Positions 1-8,181 of a DNA stretch of 32,401 bases are shown piece by piece. The stretch covers positions 1 through 32,401 of the forward strand of contig CAITJF010000174.1 of NCBI GenBank assembly GCA_903892645.1, in the 5' to 3' direction. This stretch comes from an uncultured Nitrosomonadales bacterium. GTDB taxonomy: Bacteria; Pseudomonadota; Gammaproteobacteria; Burkholderiales; Gallionellaceae. The stretch's first letter is position 1. Every line of letters begins with the position of its first letter. The position numbers and the translations under genes were made by a program. Below the pieces are notes generated by a model that was given only the letters and a program-made list of their open reading frames with translations, did not search any database and was not told where the DNA came from.

Positions 1-2
1 AA

Positions 3-866
3 TTATCGGTGATGTTACGGACTATAGAATTGTACAACAGCCAACATGCCAAGGAGGCAATTGAAATAGTAAGAAACAATTCTGGCAAGGATTTGATGGA
101 TAGTATTCGCGTCGTCGCAAGTGACTTCAATAAAATGGAGAGCCGTTTGTTGGCGCAACGTGAAAGCGAATACAACTCTCAGTTGAGAAATTTGCTGACG
201 ACAATGGCTGTTTTAATTGTGCTTGCGTTTTTAATGATTTTTATTTTCGCCAGCAAGGCAAGACAGGAATTTCGTGAAAGGCTAAGGATTCAGGCAAAGG
301 AAGAGGAAATAATCCGCAATCTGGCGTTCTATGACACGCTAACCCAATTACCTAACCGGCGCCTGCTTGACGACCGGTTGCAACAAAGCCTGGCCTCCAG
401 CAAACGCAGTGGCCTGTATGGCGCGCTGATATTTCTTGACATGGATAATTTTAAACCTCTCAATGACTTGCACGGCCATCTTGCGGGCGACGCACTGCTA
501 GTGGAAGTGGCGCACCGCCTCAATGCTTGTGTGCGCAAGGTGGACACCGTCGCACGTTTCGGCGGCGACGAGTTTGTGGTAGTACTCAGTGAGCTGGATG
601 TGGATAAAGCCAAGTCTACGAAGCAAGCTGGCAACATCGCTGAAAAAATCCGCGATGCGCTGGGAGAACCTTACCTACTGAAAATTCACCCCGAAGGCCA
701 AGCGGAAATCACCATCAAGCATGGTTGCACTTCGAGTATCGGCGTGGCGCTGTTCATCAACCACGAAGGCAGTGCGGGAGAAGTTCTCAAGCAGGCCGAC
801 ATAGCGATGTATCAGGCCAAAGATGCTGGCCGTAATTCGATTCGGTTTTATGAACCTATAGCTTGA
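3..866 (+). CDS. CHASE3-like/GGDEF membrane diguanylate cyclase, 5' partial
   Basis: Predicted inner-membrane diguanylate cyclase making c-di-GMP from two GTP. The frame is open to the window edge, so the true start is probably outside; GTG at 9 and ATG at 12 are only internal candidates. Counting from GTG 9, residues 1-60 look like the end of a helical CHASE3-type sensor, residues 62-81 are one membrane segment, and a linker leads to a GGDEF domain (about 105-284). The active-site GGDEF is intact at 185-189. The product-inhibition I-site RxxD (RKVD, 176-179) lies five residues upstream, as in feedback-regulated enzymes. The CHASE3 assignment is tentative because the N-terminus is missing. 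It ends in YEPIA, a usual GGDEF ending. Confidence 0.88.
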   Translation, partial: LSVMLRTIELYNSQHAKEAIEIVRNNSGKDLMDSIRVVASDFNKMESRLLAQRESEYNSQLRNLLTTMAVLIVLAFLMIFIFASKARQEFRERLRIQAKEEEIIRNLAFYDTLTQLPNRRLLDDRLQQSLASSKRSGLYGALIFLDMDNFKPLNDLHGHLAGDALLVEVAHRLNACVRKVDTVARFGGDEFVVVLSELDVDKAKSTKQAGNIAEKIRDALGEPYLLKIHPEGQAEITIKHGCTSSIGVALFINHEGSAGEVLKQADIAMYQAKDAGRNSIRFYEPIA

Positions 867-960
867 CTGGCCGCTTTCTGGAATTGTGAACGTCTCTTGT
901 GTGTCGGTAGCGCTACTTTGCGAGCATCTGCTTACGGGTGATCTGAATAAAGGAAGAAAT

Positions 961-1164
961 ATGGACAAATTACTGCCGCGTTGGTTGGACCCAAGAGCGC
1001 TACTCATTGGCCTCATTTTTGGGGCGTACAATTGGTATAACGAGGCGGTTCTCTATGGATTCAGCTTGGAGGGCAATGTCGGGGCCGTGATTAGAGGGGT
1101 TGTTAGCGCGGTTTTGTTGGGTGCAATAATTACATGGTCATACCCGTCGCGCCCAAAAAACTAA
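961..1164 (+). CDS. Small two-helix membrane protein, unknown function
   Basis: A 67-residue protein starting at ATG 961 behind a good ribosome site (AAAGGAAG, 949-956). An in-frame upstream extension to 886 lacks such a site. Two hydrophobic stretches (about residues 13-30 and 44-60) flank a short NWYNEAV/GFSLEGN segment, and the tail is basic (YPSRPKN). I do not recognise the family. It may be cotranscribed with the GGDEF gene 94 nt upstream, but nothing ties the two functionally. Confidence 0.6.
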   Translation: MDKLLPRWLDPRALLIGLIFGAYNWYNEAVLYGFSLEGNVGAVIRGVVSAVLLGAIITWSYPSRPKN

Positions 1165-1306
1165 ACTTTTGGGGTGTGAAGGCTGAAGTTCACCAGTTGA
1201 AAGCCGCTATTCGCCAGCATCCGCTTTGCGACATGAGCTCCCGTTAACAAAGCCTCGGTTCTGCCCCAGAAGCAAGTTCATAAACAATCCGGCAGCCCGC
1301 AAATGA

Positions 1307-1312
1307 TATAAT
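1307..1312 (+). promoter_or_regulatory. Possible -10 box upstream of argS
   Basis: An exact TATAAT followed by a GC-rich stretch lies 28 nt upstream of the argS ATG. No convincing -35 hexamer is present at the usual distance, so this is a weak call. The rest of 1165-1339 shows nothing else I can name. Confidence 0.3.
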
Positions 1313-1339
1313 CCGCGCCTCATTTGAAGGTGCTGTGTA

Positions 1340-3076
1340 ATGACTGCCGTATTGAATTTCAAATCCCATCTTTCCGATCTGTTTGCACAAGCCTTGCACG
1401 TCGTTGCGCCGGAGCAGGCGGCCACCATTTTACTGGAGCGCCCGAAGCAGACGCAGCATGGCGATTACTCTTGCAACCTGGCGATGCAACTGGCCAAGCC
1501 GCTCCGGCGAAGCCCGCGAGACATCGCGCAGGCTTTGATGGCCGCGCTGCCTGCATCCGAGGTGGTGGAAAAAGTCGAAATTGCCGGAGCAGGTTTCATC
1601 AATGTGTTCCTCACCGTGGCGGCCAAGCAGAGTGTGGTGCGTAGCGTATTACACGCGGGGGCCGATTACGGCCACATTCGGCTCGGTGCGGGGAAGAAAG
1701 TACAGGTGGAGTTTGTTTCCGCCAACCCGACCGGCCCGCTGCATGTTGGGCATGGGCGCGGCGCGGCATATGGCGCGAGCCTGTCCAACGTGCTGGATGC
1801 GGCGGGTTATGCAGTTTCACGCGAATTCTATGTGAACGATGCCGGGCGGCAGATGGATATTCTGGCGTTGTCCGCTTGGCTGCGTTATCTCGCTCTGCAC
1901 GGCATTTTTGTGCCGTTCCCGCCGAATGCTTACCAAGGCGATTATGTATGTGACATGGCGCAACAGATCAGCGCGGCAAATGGCACGCGCTATGTGCGCG
2001 CCGCCGCCGAGGCGATGCATAGCGTGCCGTCCGTGGAAGAAGATGCGGATGCACATCTGGATGCATTGATCGCCAACGCCAAGCGCTTGCTGGACGAGGA
2101 TTATGCTTATATCCACAACCATGTATTGACGGAGCAGCTGGGCGATTGCCGCAATGACTTGGCCGAGTTCGGCGTGCATTTTGATGAGTGGTTTTCCGAG
2201 CAGTCGCTGTTCGATTCCGGACTGGTCGCGCACGCGGTAGATGCGCTCAAGCAGGGCGGGCATCTGTACGAACAAGATGGTGCGCTGTGGTTTCGCTCCA
2301 CCACTTTCGGCGATGAAAAAGACCGTGTGGTGCAACGCGAGAACGGCTTGTACACTTACTTTGCTTCCGATATCGCCTATCACCTGAACAAGTTTGAGCG
2401 CGGCTTCGACCGCGTCATCAATATCTGGGGCGCGGACCACCACGGCTATATCGCGCGCGTGAACGGCGCGCTCAAGGCGCTGGGGCTGGACAGCGACAAG
2501 CTGACCATCGCGCTGGTGCAATTCGCGGTGCTGTACCGCAACGGCGAGAAAGCGGCAATGTCCACGCGCAGCGGCGAATTTGTCACCTTGCGCGAATTGC
2601 GCAAGGAGGTGGGCAATGACGCAACGCGCTTTTTTTATGTGCTGCGCAAGAGCGATCAGCATCTGGATTTCGACATGGATCTGGCGAAATCGCAGAGCAA
2701 TGAAAACCCGGTGTATTACCTCCAGTATGCCCATGCGCGTATTTGCAGCGTGCTGCAGCAATGGCAGGGCGATGTGGCGGCGCTACGGCAGGCCGATGTG
2801 AGTGTGCTGGAAAGCGATTACGAAAAGGTACTGCTGCAACACTTGATTGATTACCCGCAGGTGATCGAAGGCGCGGCAGAAGATCTGGCACCGCATCTGA
2901 TCGCGTTCTACCTGAAAGACTTGGCGGCGGATTTTCACAGCTACTATAATGCCTCGCGCTTCCTGGTCGAAGATGAGAAGATCAAGCAGGCGCGGCTGGC
3001 ATTGGTTGCTGCGGTGGCACAGGTGATGCGCAATGGCTTGGCCTTGCTGGGTGTTTCCGCACCCGAAAAAATGTGA
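1340..3076 (+). CDS. argS: Arginyl-tRNA synthetase
   Basis: Class I cytosolic aminoacyl-tRNA synthetase that charges tRNA-Arg with arginine at ATP cost. It has 578 residues, close to the E. coli enzyme. In order: an N-terminal Arg-tRNA-synthetase domain (about 1-90, ending KVEIAGAGFINVFL), the Rossmann core with the HIGH-type motif HVGH at 135-138, NIWGADHHGY at 361-370, the KMSKS-type loop AMSTRSG at 406-412, and a helical DALR anticodon-binding domain (about 455-578). The first lysine of KMSKS is absent, which is common in bacterial ArgS. The start at ATG 1340 fits the family; the ribosome site is poor. It leads an argS-SPOR-dsbA run. Confidence 0.97.
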   Translation: MTAVLNFKSHLSDLFAQALHVVAPEQAATILLERPKQTQHGDYSCNLAMQLAKPLRRSPRDIAQALMAALPASEVVEKVEIAGAGFINVFLTVAAKQSVVRSVLHAGADYGHIRLGAGKKVQVEFVSANPTGPLHVGHGRGAAYGASLSNVLDAAGYAVSREFYVNDAGRQMDILALSAWLRYLALHGIFVPFPPNAYQGDYVCDMAQQISAANGTRYVRAAAEAMHSVPSVEEDADAHLDALIANAKRLLDEDYAYIHNHVLTEQLGDCRNDLAEFGVHFDEWFSEQSLFDSGLVAHAVDALKQGGHLYEQDGALWFRSTTFGDEKDRVVQRENGLYTYFASDIAYHLNKFERGFDRVINIWGADHHGYIARVNGALKALGLDSDKLTIALVQFAVLYRNGEKAAMSTRSGEFVTLRELRKEVGNDATRFFYVLRKSDQHLDFDMDLAKSQSNENPVYYLQYAHARICSVLQQWQGDVAALRQADVSVLESDYEKVLLQHLIDYPQVIEGAAEDLAPHLIAFYLKDLAADFHSYYNASRFLVEDEKIKQARLALVAAVAQVMRNGLALLGVSAPEKM

Positions 3077-3107
3077 CACTTTGTATAATTATTTGTAAGG
3101 AACAAGC

Positions 3108-3713
3108 ATGGCAAAAAACAGCAACACCCGGTCCGCGCCGCCACGCAAGGGTAGCTCACTGCTGGTCGGCATTATTGTCGGCATGGTGGTTGGGCTGGCT
3201 ATCGCCGCCGGGGTGGCGTGGTATATTTTGAAGACCCCCAATCCGTTTGCGAGCAAAGAGCCGCGCGAGGCGGTTCGGCTTGCCCCGGATGCCGTGAAGC
3301 CTGCTCCGGCGCCGGCTTCTGAGGCTGCCGCCGCATCAGGCGTGAGTGAAGGCAAGCCGCGCTTCGAGTTTTACAAGGTGCTGACCGACAAGCAAGACGC
3401 GACAGTTTCCGTCCAAAAAGGCAGCGACAAACCGGCTCTTGCCAAGCCTGTGCAACCTGCGGAAAAGACGGATGCGAAGGAAACTTATTTTCTGCAAGCA
3501 GGGGCATTCTCCAATGCGGATGATGCGGACAAGCTGAAAGCTAAATTGGCCATGCTGGGTATGGAAGCCAGCATCCAGACGGTGACTATTCCTGACAGGG
3601 GCGTGTGGCATCGTGTGCGCCTGGGGCCGTACAAAGGCACGGATGAAATGAACAAAACGCTGGCAGTGCTGAAACAAAATGGGGTCAATGCCACTCCAAC
3701 GCGGGCACAATAA
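3108..3713 (+). CDS. SPOR-domain envelope protein
   Basis: A 201-residue inner-membrane protein with a periplasmic peptidoglycan-binding SPOR domain. It has a basic N-terminus, one membrane helix (about 18-40), a Pro/Ala-rich linker (about 55-85) containing the PRFEFYKVL motif common in this family, and a C-terminal SPOR domain (about 126-199) with YFLQAGAF, VWHRVRLGPY and a final LKQNGVNAT strand. SPOR domains bind glycan strands stripped of stem peptides and often localise to septa (family knowledge). It starts 31 nt after argS behind AAGGAAC. Similar to FtsN-like proteins in layout, but I would not name it ftsN. Confidence 0.88.
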   Translation: MAKNSNTRSAPPRKGSSLLVGIIVGMVVGLAIAAGVAWYILKTPNPFASKEPREAVRLAPDAVKPAPAPASEAAAASGVSEGKPRFEFYKVLTDKQDATVSVQKGSDKPALAKPVQPAEKTDAKETYFLQAGAFSNADDADKLKAKLAMLGMEASIQTVTIPDRGVWHRVRLGPYKGTDEMNKTLAVLKQNGVNATPTRAQ

Positions 3714-3748
3714 GTTTTTTAGGGATATCAAACTTTAAGGAGGAACAC

Positions 3749-4375
3749 GTGAAACTTATCAAGCAATTTCTTGTAATGCTGGCATTGCTGTGCGCCACCC
3801 AAGTGTTCGCCGAACCTGAGGCGGGCAAGGATTATGCGGTGCTCAATCCGGCGCAACCCACGCACAGTGGAAATAAAGTTGAAGTGCTGGAATTTTTCTT
3901 TTATGGCTGCTCGCACTGCTTCAAGTTACACCCGATGATGAGCGCGTGGGAAAAGAAGATGCCAAAGGATGTCGAGCTGACCTTTGTGCCGGCCATCTTC
4001 AACCCATCCTGGGAACCGATGGCGCGTACTTTCTATGCGCTGGAAACGCTGGGGCAGCGGGCACAATTGCATGATGATTTATACAACGCCTGGAATGTCA
4101 GCAACATGGACTTGACCGATGAAGCCAAAATCACCGACTTCGTTGCCCAGCATGGCGTAGACCGGAAAAAATTCAGCGACGCCTACAATTCCTTCTCTAT
4201 GCAAAGCAAAGTGACGCGCGCCAAACAAATGGGGCAGAGCTACGTCATCCGCGGCACGCCGACGCTGATAGTGGATGGCAAATACCTGATCACCGGCCTG
4301 CATCCGGCAGAAACCGTGCAAGTGCTGAACGCCCTGATAGACAAGGCGCGCAAGGAGCGCGCGGGCAAGCATTAA
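3749..4375 (+). CDS. dsbA: Periplasmic thiol:disulfide oxidoreductase DsbA
   Basis: Introduces disulfide bonds into exported proteins. It has 208 residues with a GTG start preceded by a strong AAGGAGG site at 3738-3744. A signal peptide (about 1-21, cleavage near VFA-EP) precedes a thioredoxin fold with an inserted helical domain. The active site is CSHC at 54-57 within FFYGCSHCFKLHP, and the cis-proline loop is RGTPTL with Pro171. CSHC differs from the E. coli CPHC dipeptide, which should shift redox potential, but it is seen in other betaproteobacterial DsbA proteins. It is separated from the SPOR gene by 35 nt, probably in one transcript. Confidence 0.95.
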   Translation: MKLIKQFLVMLALLCATQVFAEPEAGKDYAVLNPAQPTHSGNKVEVLEFFFYGCSHCFKLHPMMSAWEKKMPKDVELTFVPAIFNPSWEPMARTFYALETLGQRAQLHDDLYNAWNVSNMDLTDEAKITDFVAQHGVDRKKFSDAYNSFSMQSKVTRAKQMGQSYVIRGTPTLIVDGKYLITGLHPAETVQVLNALIDKARKERAGKH

Positions 4376-4384
4376 TACCCGCCT

Positions 4385-4520
4385 ATGCGCCGGTCCACAC
4401 AGGCAGTGTTGGTGCTGGCGCGGCATTATCTTGAGCAAGGCGCGGTGGTTGGTACAATCACCCGCCGCGCCGAGTTGCTGCAACCTCTTTTCAAACAATT
4501 TCCCATTCAGGGATCTCAAG
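4385..4520 (+). pseudogene. Decayed short-chain dehydrogenase N-terminal fragment
   Basis: Residues LARHYLEQGAVVGTITRR followed by AELLQPLFKQFP, read in the frame of ATG 4385, match the first Rossmann helix and strand of short-chain dehydrogenases. The preceding dinucleotide loop is visible only in another frame, where the DNA reads HTGSVGAGAAL (TGxxxGxG). The motif is therefore split by a frameshift near 4410-4425. After about 4520 the reading frame continues to 4717 without any dehydrogenase-like sequence, so the rest of the gene is missing. This is a remnant call made from motif memory; an alignment to SDR proteins would settle it. Confidence 0.5.
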
Positions 4521-4719
4521 TGATACCCTCTGCGCCCGATCACCCCAAACTCTCGCAGACGCGGGAAGGCCATGTATTATCACAAAAAATTTTATGTTCA
4601 AACGAACGGATAAACGCTAATTTCTCCCCCAGTTCACCGGAGTGTGTTGGTAATGTGCGTAGTAAATTGCTCCTTAAACGTAGACTCCGCACTCATGCCA
4701 GCTCCAATTATATATAGCT
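4521..4719. other. Intergenic stretch after the dehydrogenase remnant
   Basis: About 200 nt with no gene I can support. It becomes A/T-rich near 4580-4610 and near 4707-4716 (ATTATATATA), just before the decarboxylase start. It could hold that gene's promoter, but no clean -35/-10 pair is visible. Confidence 0.4.
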
Positions 4720-6171
4720 ATGCTGGAAACCTCTGAAAACACACTTGACCCATCCGATTGGCAAGCCTTTCGGGTACAAGGCCACCGGATGTTGGACGAT
4801 ATGCTGGACTATCTCGAGCACCTGCGCGAGCAACCGGTGTGGCAACCCATTCCGCAAGAGGCGCGCGATTTATTCCGGCAACCACTTGCCAGCGAACCGC
4901 TTGATCTCGCTGCAGCGCATGACACGTTCATGCAGAACGTGCTTCCCTATGCCGTGGGTAATGCGCATCCGGGCTTTATGGGCTGGGTTCATGGTGGCGG
5001 AACGCCCGTCGGAATGCTGGCGGAAATGCTGGCCGCCGGACTGAATGCCAATCTTGGCGGACGCGACCAGATGCCGATTGAAGTGGAACGGCAGGTGGTG
5101 CAATGGGTTCGTGAATTGTTCGGTTTTCCTGAGTCCGCCAGCGGCCTGTTTGTAACCGGCACCTCTATGGCAAACCTGATCAGCGTGCTGATTGCACGCA
5201 CCGCCGTCTTTGGCAGCAGCGTGCGCCAAAGCGGAATTGCTGCCGGACAACGCCTGACCGCTTATACATCCGCCAGCGCCCATGTCAGTATTGCACAGGC
5301 GATGGATATTGCGGGTATCGGCACGGATTTCTTGCGCATGATTCCGGTGAATGACCAGTACCAGATGGATGTTGATGCACTCGAACGAGCCATCGCAGCG
5401 GACAGGAAGGCTGGCATGACCCCGTTTTTTATTGCCGGAACGGCGGGCACCGTGGATGTCGGTGCAATCGACCCGCTCGCCGCCCTTGCGGAGGTCGCGC
5501 ATCGCGAAGGAATCTGGTTTCACATTGACGGCGCTTACGGAGCGCTCGCCATGCTGGCTCCAGACATTGCGCCGCGTTTGCGGGGAATCGAACGGGCCGA
5601 CTCCATTGCTTTTGATTTCCATAAATGGGGGCAGGTGCCCTACGATGCGGGTTTTGTCCTGGTTCGGGATGGAGCGCTTCATCACAGCACATTTGCATCG
5701 CCGGCAGCTTATTTGAAACGGGAAGCCCGTGGCATGGCGGCGGGTTCACCGTGGCCGTGTGATTTCGGCCCGGATCTTTCGCGTGGTTTCCGGGCGCTCA
5801 AAACCTGGTTCACGATAAAAGTATATGGCTCGGAAAAGCTGGGGCGGGTCATTTCGAATACCTGTGCACTGGCCCAATACCTGAAGCAGCGTATCGAGGC
5901 AACGCCGCTGCTGGAACTGCTCGCGCCGGTTTCACTGAATATTGTTTGCTTCCGTTATCGCTGCGAGGATGCCGACCGGGTAAATGCGGATATTGTTGTC
6001 GCGCTGCAGGAGTCGGGAATTGCCGCACCCTCAACGACTACCATTGATGGGCATCTTGCGATTCGCGCTGCGATTGTCAATCATCGCACCAACGCGAGTG
6101 ACATCGACGCTCTGATCAGTGCGACAATTAAATTCGGTGAAGCGCACACTGCACACGGGCAAACATCATGA
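4720..6171 (+). CDS. PLP-dependent group II amino acid decarboxylase
   Basis: A 483-residue cytosolic enzyme of the aromatic-L-amino-acid/glutamate decarboxylase fold (pyridoxal_deC). Visible family marks are NAHPGFMGWVHGG (81-93), a phosphate-binding GTSM (147-150), a ring-stacking His188 in SAHVS, TAGTVDVGAID (241-251), FHIDGAYGA with Asp270 for the pyridine nitrogen, and the Schiff-base lysine Lys302 in FDFHKWGQVPYDAG. The usual asparagine of NPHKW is replaced (DFHKW). Full length suggests it can be active. The substrate cannot be read from sequence. The start has little ribosome-site support. It overlaps the next gene by 4 nt (ATGA), so the two are coupled. It sits in a stretch of broken genes and may be acquired. 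Confidence 0.88.
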   Translation: MLETSENTLDPSDWQAFRVQGHRMLDDMLDYLEHLREQPVWQPIPQEARDLFRQPLASEPLDLAAAHDTFMQNVLPYAVGNAHPGFMGWVHGGGTPVGMLAEMLAAGLNANLGGRDQMPIEVERQVVQWVRELFGFPESASGLFVTGTSMANLISVLIARTAVFGSSVRQSGIAAGQRLTAYTSASAHVSIAQAMDIAGIGTDFLRMIPVNDQYQMDVDALERAIAADRKAGMTPFFIAGTAGTVDVGAIDPLAALAEVAHREGIWFHIDGAYGALAMLAPDIAPRLRGIERADSIAFDFHKWGQVPYDAGFVLVRDGALHHSTFASPAAYLKREARGMAAGSPWPCDFGPDLSRGFRALKTWFTIKVYGSEKLGRVISNTCALAQYLKQRIEATPLLELLAPVSLNIVCFRYRCEDADRVNADIVVALQESGIAAPSTTTIDGHLAIRAAIVNHRTNASDIDALISATIKFGEAHTAHGQTS

Positions 6172-6635
6172 ATCCCGGCACACTGAACCTCGATATCCCG
6201 GCGCAATATCCCGCCAATGACACGGGCCAAGAGCCGCTCATTGGGCTTGCAAAGCTGATGCGGATGGCCTTTTCCGGAGTTGATCTCGCACCCTTGGGTA
6301 CGCAATTGATCGAACGCGCCGGAGCTGATCCGCGTGCCGCGAGCGCCAATGCATTGATGGATTTATCCACGGTCTTGCAACTCAGGGGAGACCGGGAGCT
6401 GGCCTTGGTCATGCAGGCCCAGGCGCTGGAGATACAGCAAATTTACTCTCCGCCGACTGCCGTCGGCCAAGCAGGAATCCGGCTTCTCGCCATCATGGGG
6501 CCGGGTGATTTGATGGCAAATACACCTCTGGAATTTTTGCTGGAAGATTCAGATGTTGCGCTCGATATACTCTACGTTGCGCCAAGTTTGCCCTTGCCAC
6601 CATCGCTGGCCAACGCGATGAAGCGCGGCCTGTAA
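6168..6635 (+). CDS. TPR-like hypothetical protein, probably 3'-truncated
   Basis: A 155-residue protein whose start overlaps the decarboxylase stop (ATGA), implying translational coupling. The middle, NALMDLSTVLQLRGD followed by RELALVMQAQALEIQQ, resembles one tetratricopeptide-type helix pair. IRLLAIMGPGDLMANTPLEF and VALDILYVAP look like the beginning of a second domain. From memory, relatives continue well past this point, into a region with an ATP-grasp-like domain; here the protein ends abruptly with SLANAMKRGL. I infer loss of the 3' part. Function unknown; the coupling suggests a shared pathway with the decarboxylase. Confidence 0.6.
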   Translation: MNPGTLNLDIPAQYPANDTGQEPLIGLAKLMRMAFSGVDLAPLGTQLIERAGADPRAASANALMDLSTVLQLRGDRELALVMQAQALEIQQIYSPPTAVGQAGIRLLAIMGPGDLMANTPLEFLLEDSDVALDILYVAPSLPLPPSLANAMKRGL

Positions 6636-6669
6636 CTTGAAGCATTGAGGTTAACAGGAACTACGGGCA

Positions 6670-7929
6670 ATGAATGCGAAGCCAAAATCAAATATCGGAA
6701 AGGCTTCCAGAAAAACCAGGCCGCCATTCGAATTCGACATCAACGGCAATATAACCGTTTCTGCGTTTGCAACAAAAGCAGAAGATGTTAACGAGTTTGC
6801 GAACCGCTACGTAAGGGAGTGGCTGTTGTGGCACCGCTCTGGCCGTCTCGACGCACGCGTGTGCGATATAGCTGCGCTTATTGTTTCAATTATTGATTGT
6901 CAGTTTCTCCCCAATTATTTTTTTGATCACAAAATTGAGTGGATTGAAAAAACCTTCCTGCTGAAAAAGCTAAGGGAGACTATTCCGGTACGGTTTTCAG
7001 AATATTCGGCAGCAACGCTTGCGGCATTGCGCGCTCTCAGGCCGACCATTTGCCAGGAAGCTGAAATGCCAGGCATTGATGCTTGCGACGAACTTCTTCA
7101 ACTCGCGCTGCCTGTTGAAAAAATGCTGGTGCTTGGCGGCGATCATCGCTTGGTCGTGGATCAGAGCACCCAATTGAACAGTTACGGATGCCGCCCTTTT
7201 CCTCGCCCCGAGGCAATTACATTTTCATCGTCTACCGCAACATCCATTTCAAAATATGCATTCGATCTGGTTGAAAAACGGCGACAGCAATTTATTTCAG
7301 AAGCCATTGAAAGCGGCGTTCAAACTGCCGTGGCCGATTTGGCGCAAGAAGTCCGCACCGGAATTTGTCATCAGTTGGGTATTGGAGCAAGCCTTGCCGA
7401 AGTGGTCATAACAGCCTCTGGCACCGATAGCTTTCTCATAGCGCATGGACTTACCCGGCTCCTTTCGGGCAGCCCGACAGTAACGCTCATAGTGGGGGTG
7501 GACGAATCTGGGTCTGGTGTGAAGCTTGCCTTGCAGGAACGGCATTTTGCCGACGATACAGCTCTGTCATATGCCGTTCAGAAAGGTCAGCCTCTCTCCA
7601 CTGGAAGCAGCCAGGAGCGCCAAATTGATATTCCAATCCGGGATACAGCCGGGGGTGAAGTTCCAATAACAGTCCTGGATAGTCAAGTGCGGGACTTGGT
7701 CGTCACGAATGTTGCAGCCGGTAGCTACGTGGTCGTTCACGCAATGAACCATTCAAAATTGGGCTACTCCGGCCCATCCAGAGCTCTGCTCATGGAGCTT
7801 AAGCGTATGCTGGGGCCTAAAGTCTGTATCGTTGTTGACGCGTGCCAAATGAGGCTGGACCGGGAAGAGATCATTGAATACCTGGAACATCAAATGATGG
7901 TTCTCGAAGTTAACAGGAAGAATGGTTAA
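6670..7929 (+). CDS. PLP fold-type I transferase-like protein lacking the lysine region
   Basis: A 419-residue protein. The N-terminal ~200 residues are unrecognised; the second half resembles a fold-type I PLP enzyme. It has a phosphate-binding ITASGTDS (247-254), DESGSGVKLAL (278-288), an HSKLGYSGPS segment (361-370) and a cofactor-contacting VVDACQMRL (388-396, Asp390). In such enzymes the Schiff-base lysine follows about 20-25 residues later. Here the chain ends 29 residues after Asp390 with MVLEVNRKNG and no recognisable lysine motif, so catalysis is unlikely and the gene is probably truncated. It starts 34 nt after the previous gene, with AACAGGAA upstream. Confidence 0.6.
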   Translation: MNAKPKSNIGKASRKTRPPFEFDINGNITVSAFATKAEDVNEFANRYVREWLLWHRSGRLDARVCDIAALIVSIIDCQFLPNYFFDHKIEWIEKTFLLKKLRETIPVRFSEYSAATLAALRALRPTICQEAEMPGIDACDELLQLALPVEKMLVLGGDHRLVVDQSTQLNSYGCRPFPRPEAITFSSSTATSISKYAFDLVEKRRQQFISEAIESGVQTAVADLAQEVRTGICHQLGIGASLAEVVITASGTDSFLIAHGLTRLLSGSPTVTLIVGVDESGSGVKLALQERHFADDTALSYAVQKGQPLSTGSSQERQIDIPIRDTAGGEVPITVLDSQVRDLVVTNVAAGSYVVVHAMNHSKLGYSGPSRALLMELKRMLGPKVCIVVDACQMRLDREEIIEYLEHQMMVLEVNRKNG

Positions 7930-8026
7930 CGCTCTTATAGAAGATGAATTCTGGCAAATTGGCGTGACGCTTGGAAAGATCGAGCTTTTGCTTAGTGCGT
8001 ATTCGAACAATGAAATTGAATTGTGA
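7922..8026 (+). CDS. Possible 34-residue peptide gene overlapping the PLP-like gene
   Basis: ATG at 7922 opens a 34-codon frame that overlaps the preceding stop by 8 nt and follows ACAGGAAG closely. The translation (MVNALIEDEFWQIGVTLGKI and on) is protein-like but short. It could be a coupled small protein or the remnant of a gene truncated at its 5' end. A second overlapping frame, 8010-8141 (43 codons), is equally unproven. Confidence 0.25.
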   Translation: MVNALIEDEFWQIGVTLGKIELLLSAYSNNEIEL

Positions 8027-8181
8027 AGGGGCACATGAAGAAAGATACTCTGGCACCCATTTTTCAGCCAATCTTACTTTGGCAGCATTAGGCAAAACGG
8101 CGTTGCTTATCCTTTCTGGCAAAGGCGGATGCAGGTATTGACACTCCGCCTGGCTGCCAGGGTCATGTCAGTTCGGCAAGA
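8027..8181. other. Intergenic stretch, no clear gene
   Basis: The region between the accessory island and the convergent PilZ gene contains only short frames in either direction. I see no hairpin strong enough to call a terminator. Confidence 0.4.

Noticed and set aside
2515-2590. ArgS KMSKS loop lacking its first lysine (AMSTRS)
   Set aside because: At first it looked like a defect, but ArgRS enzymes commonly have this variation.
1817-2761. Long antisense open frame (314 codons) opposite argS
   Set aside because: It lies wholly within a well-supported argS, shows no recognisable domain, and is explained by high GC and codon bias.
4521-4717. Continuation of the open frame from 4385 to 4717 as a 110-residue gene
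   Set aside because: Only the first part resembles a protein family; the rest has no family signal and follows a broken Rossmann motif.
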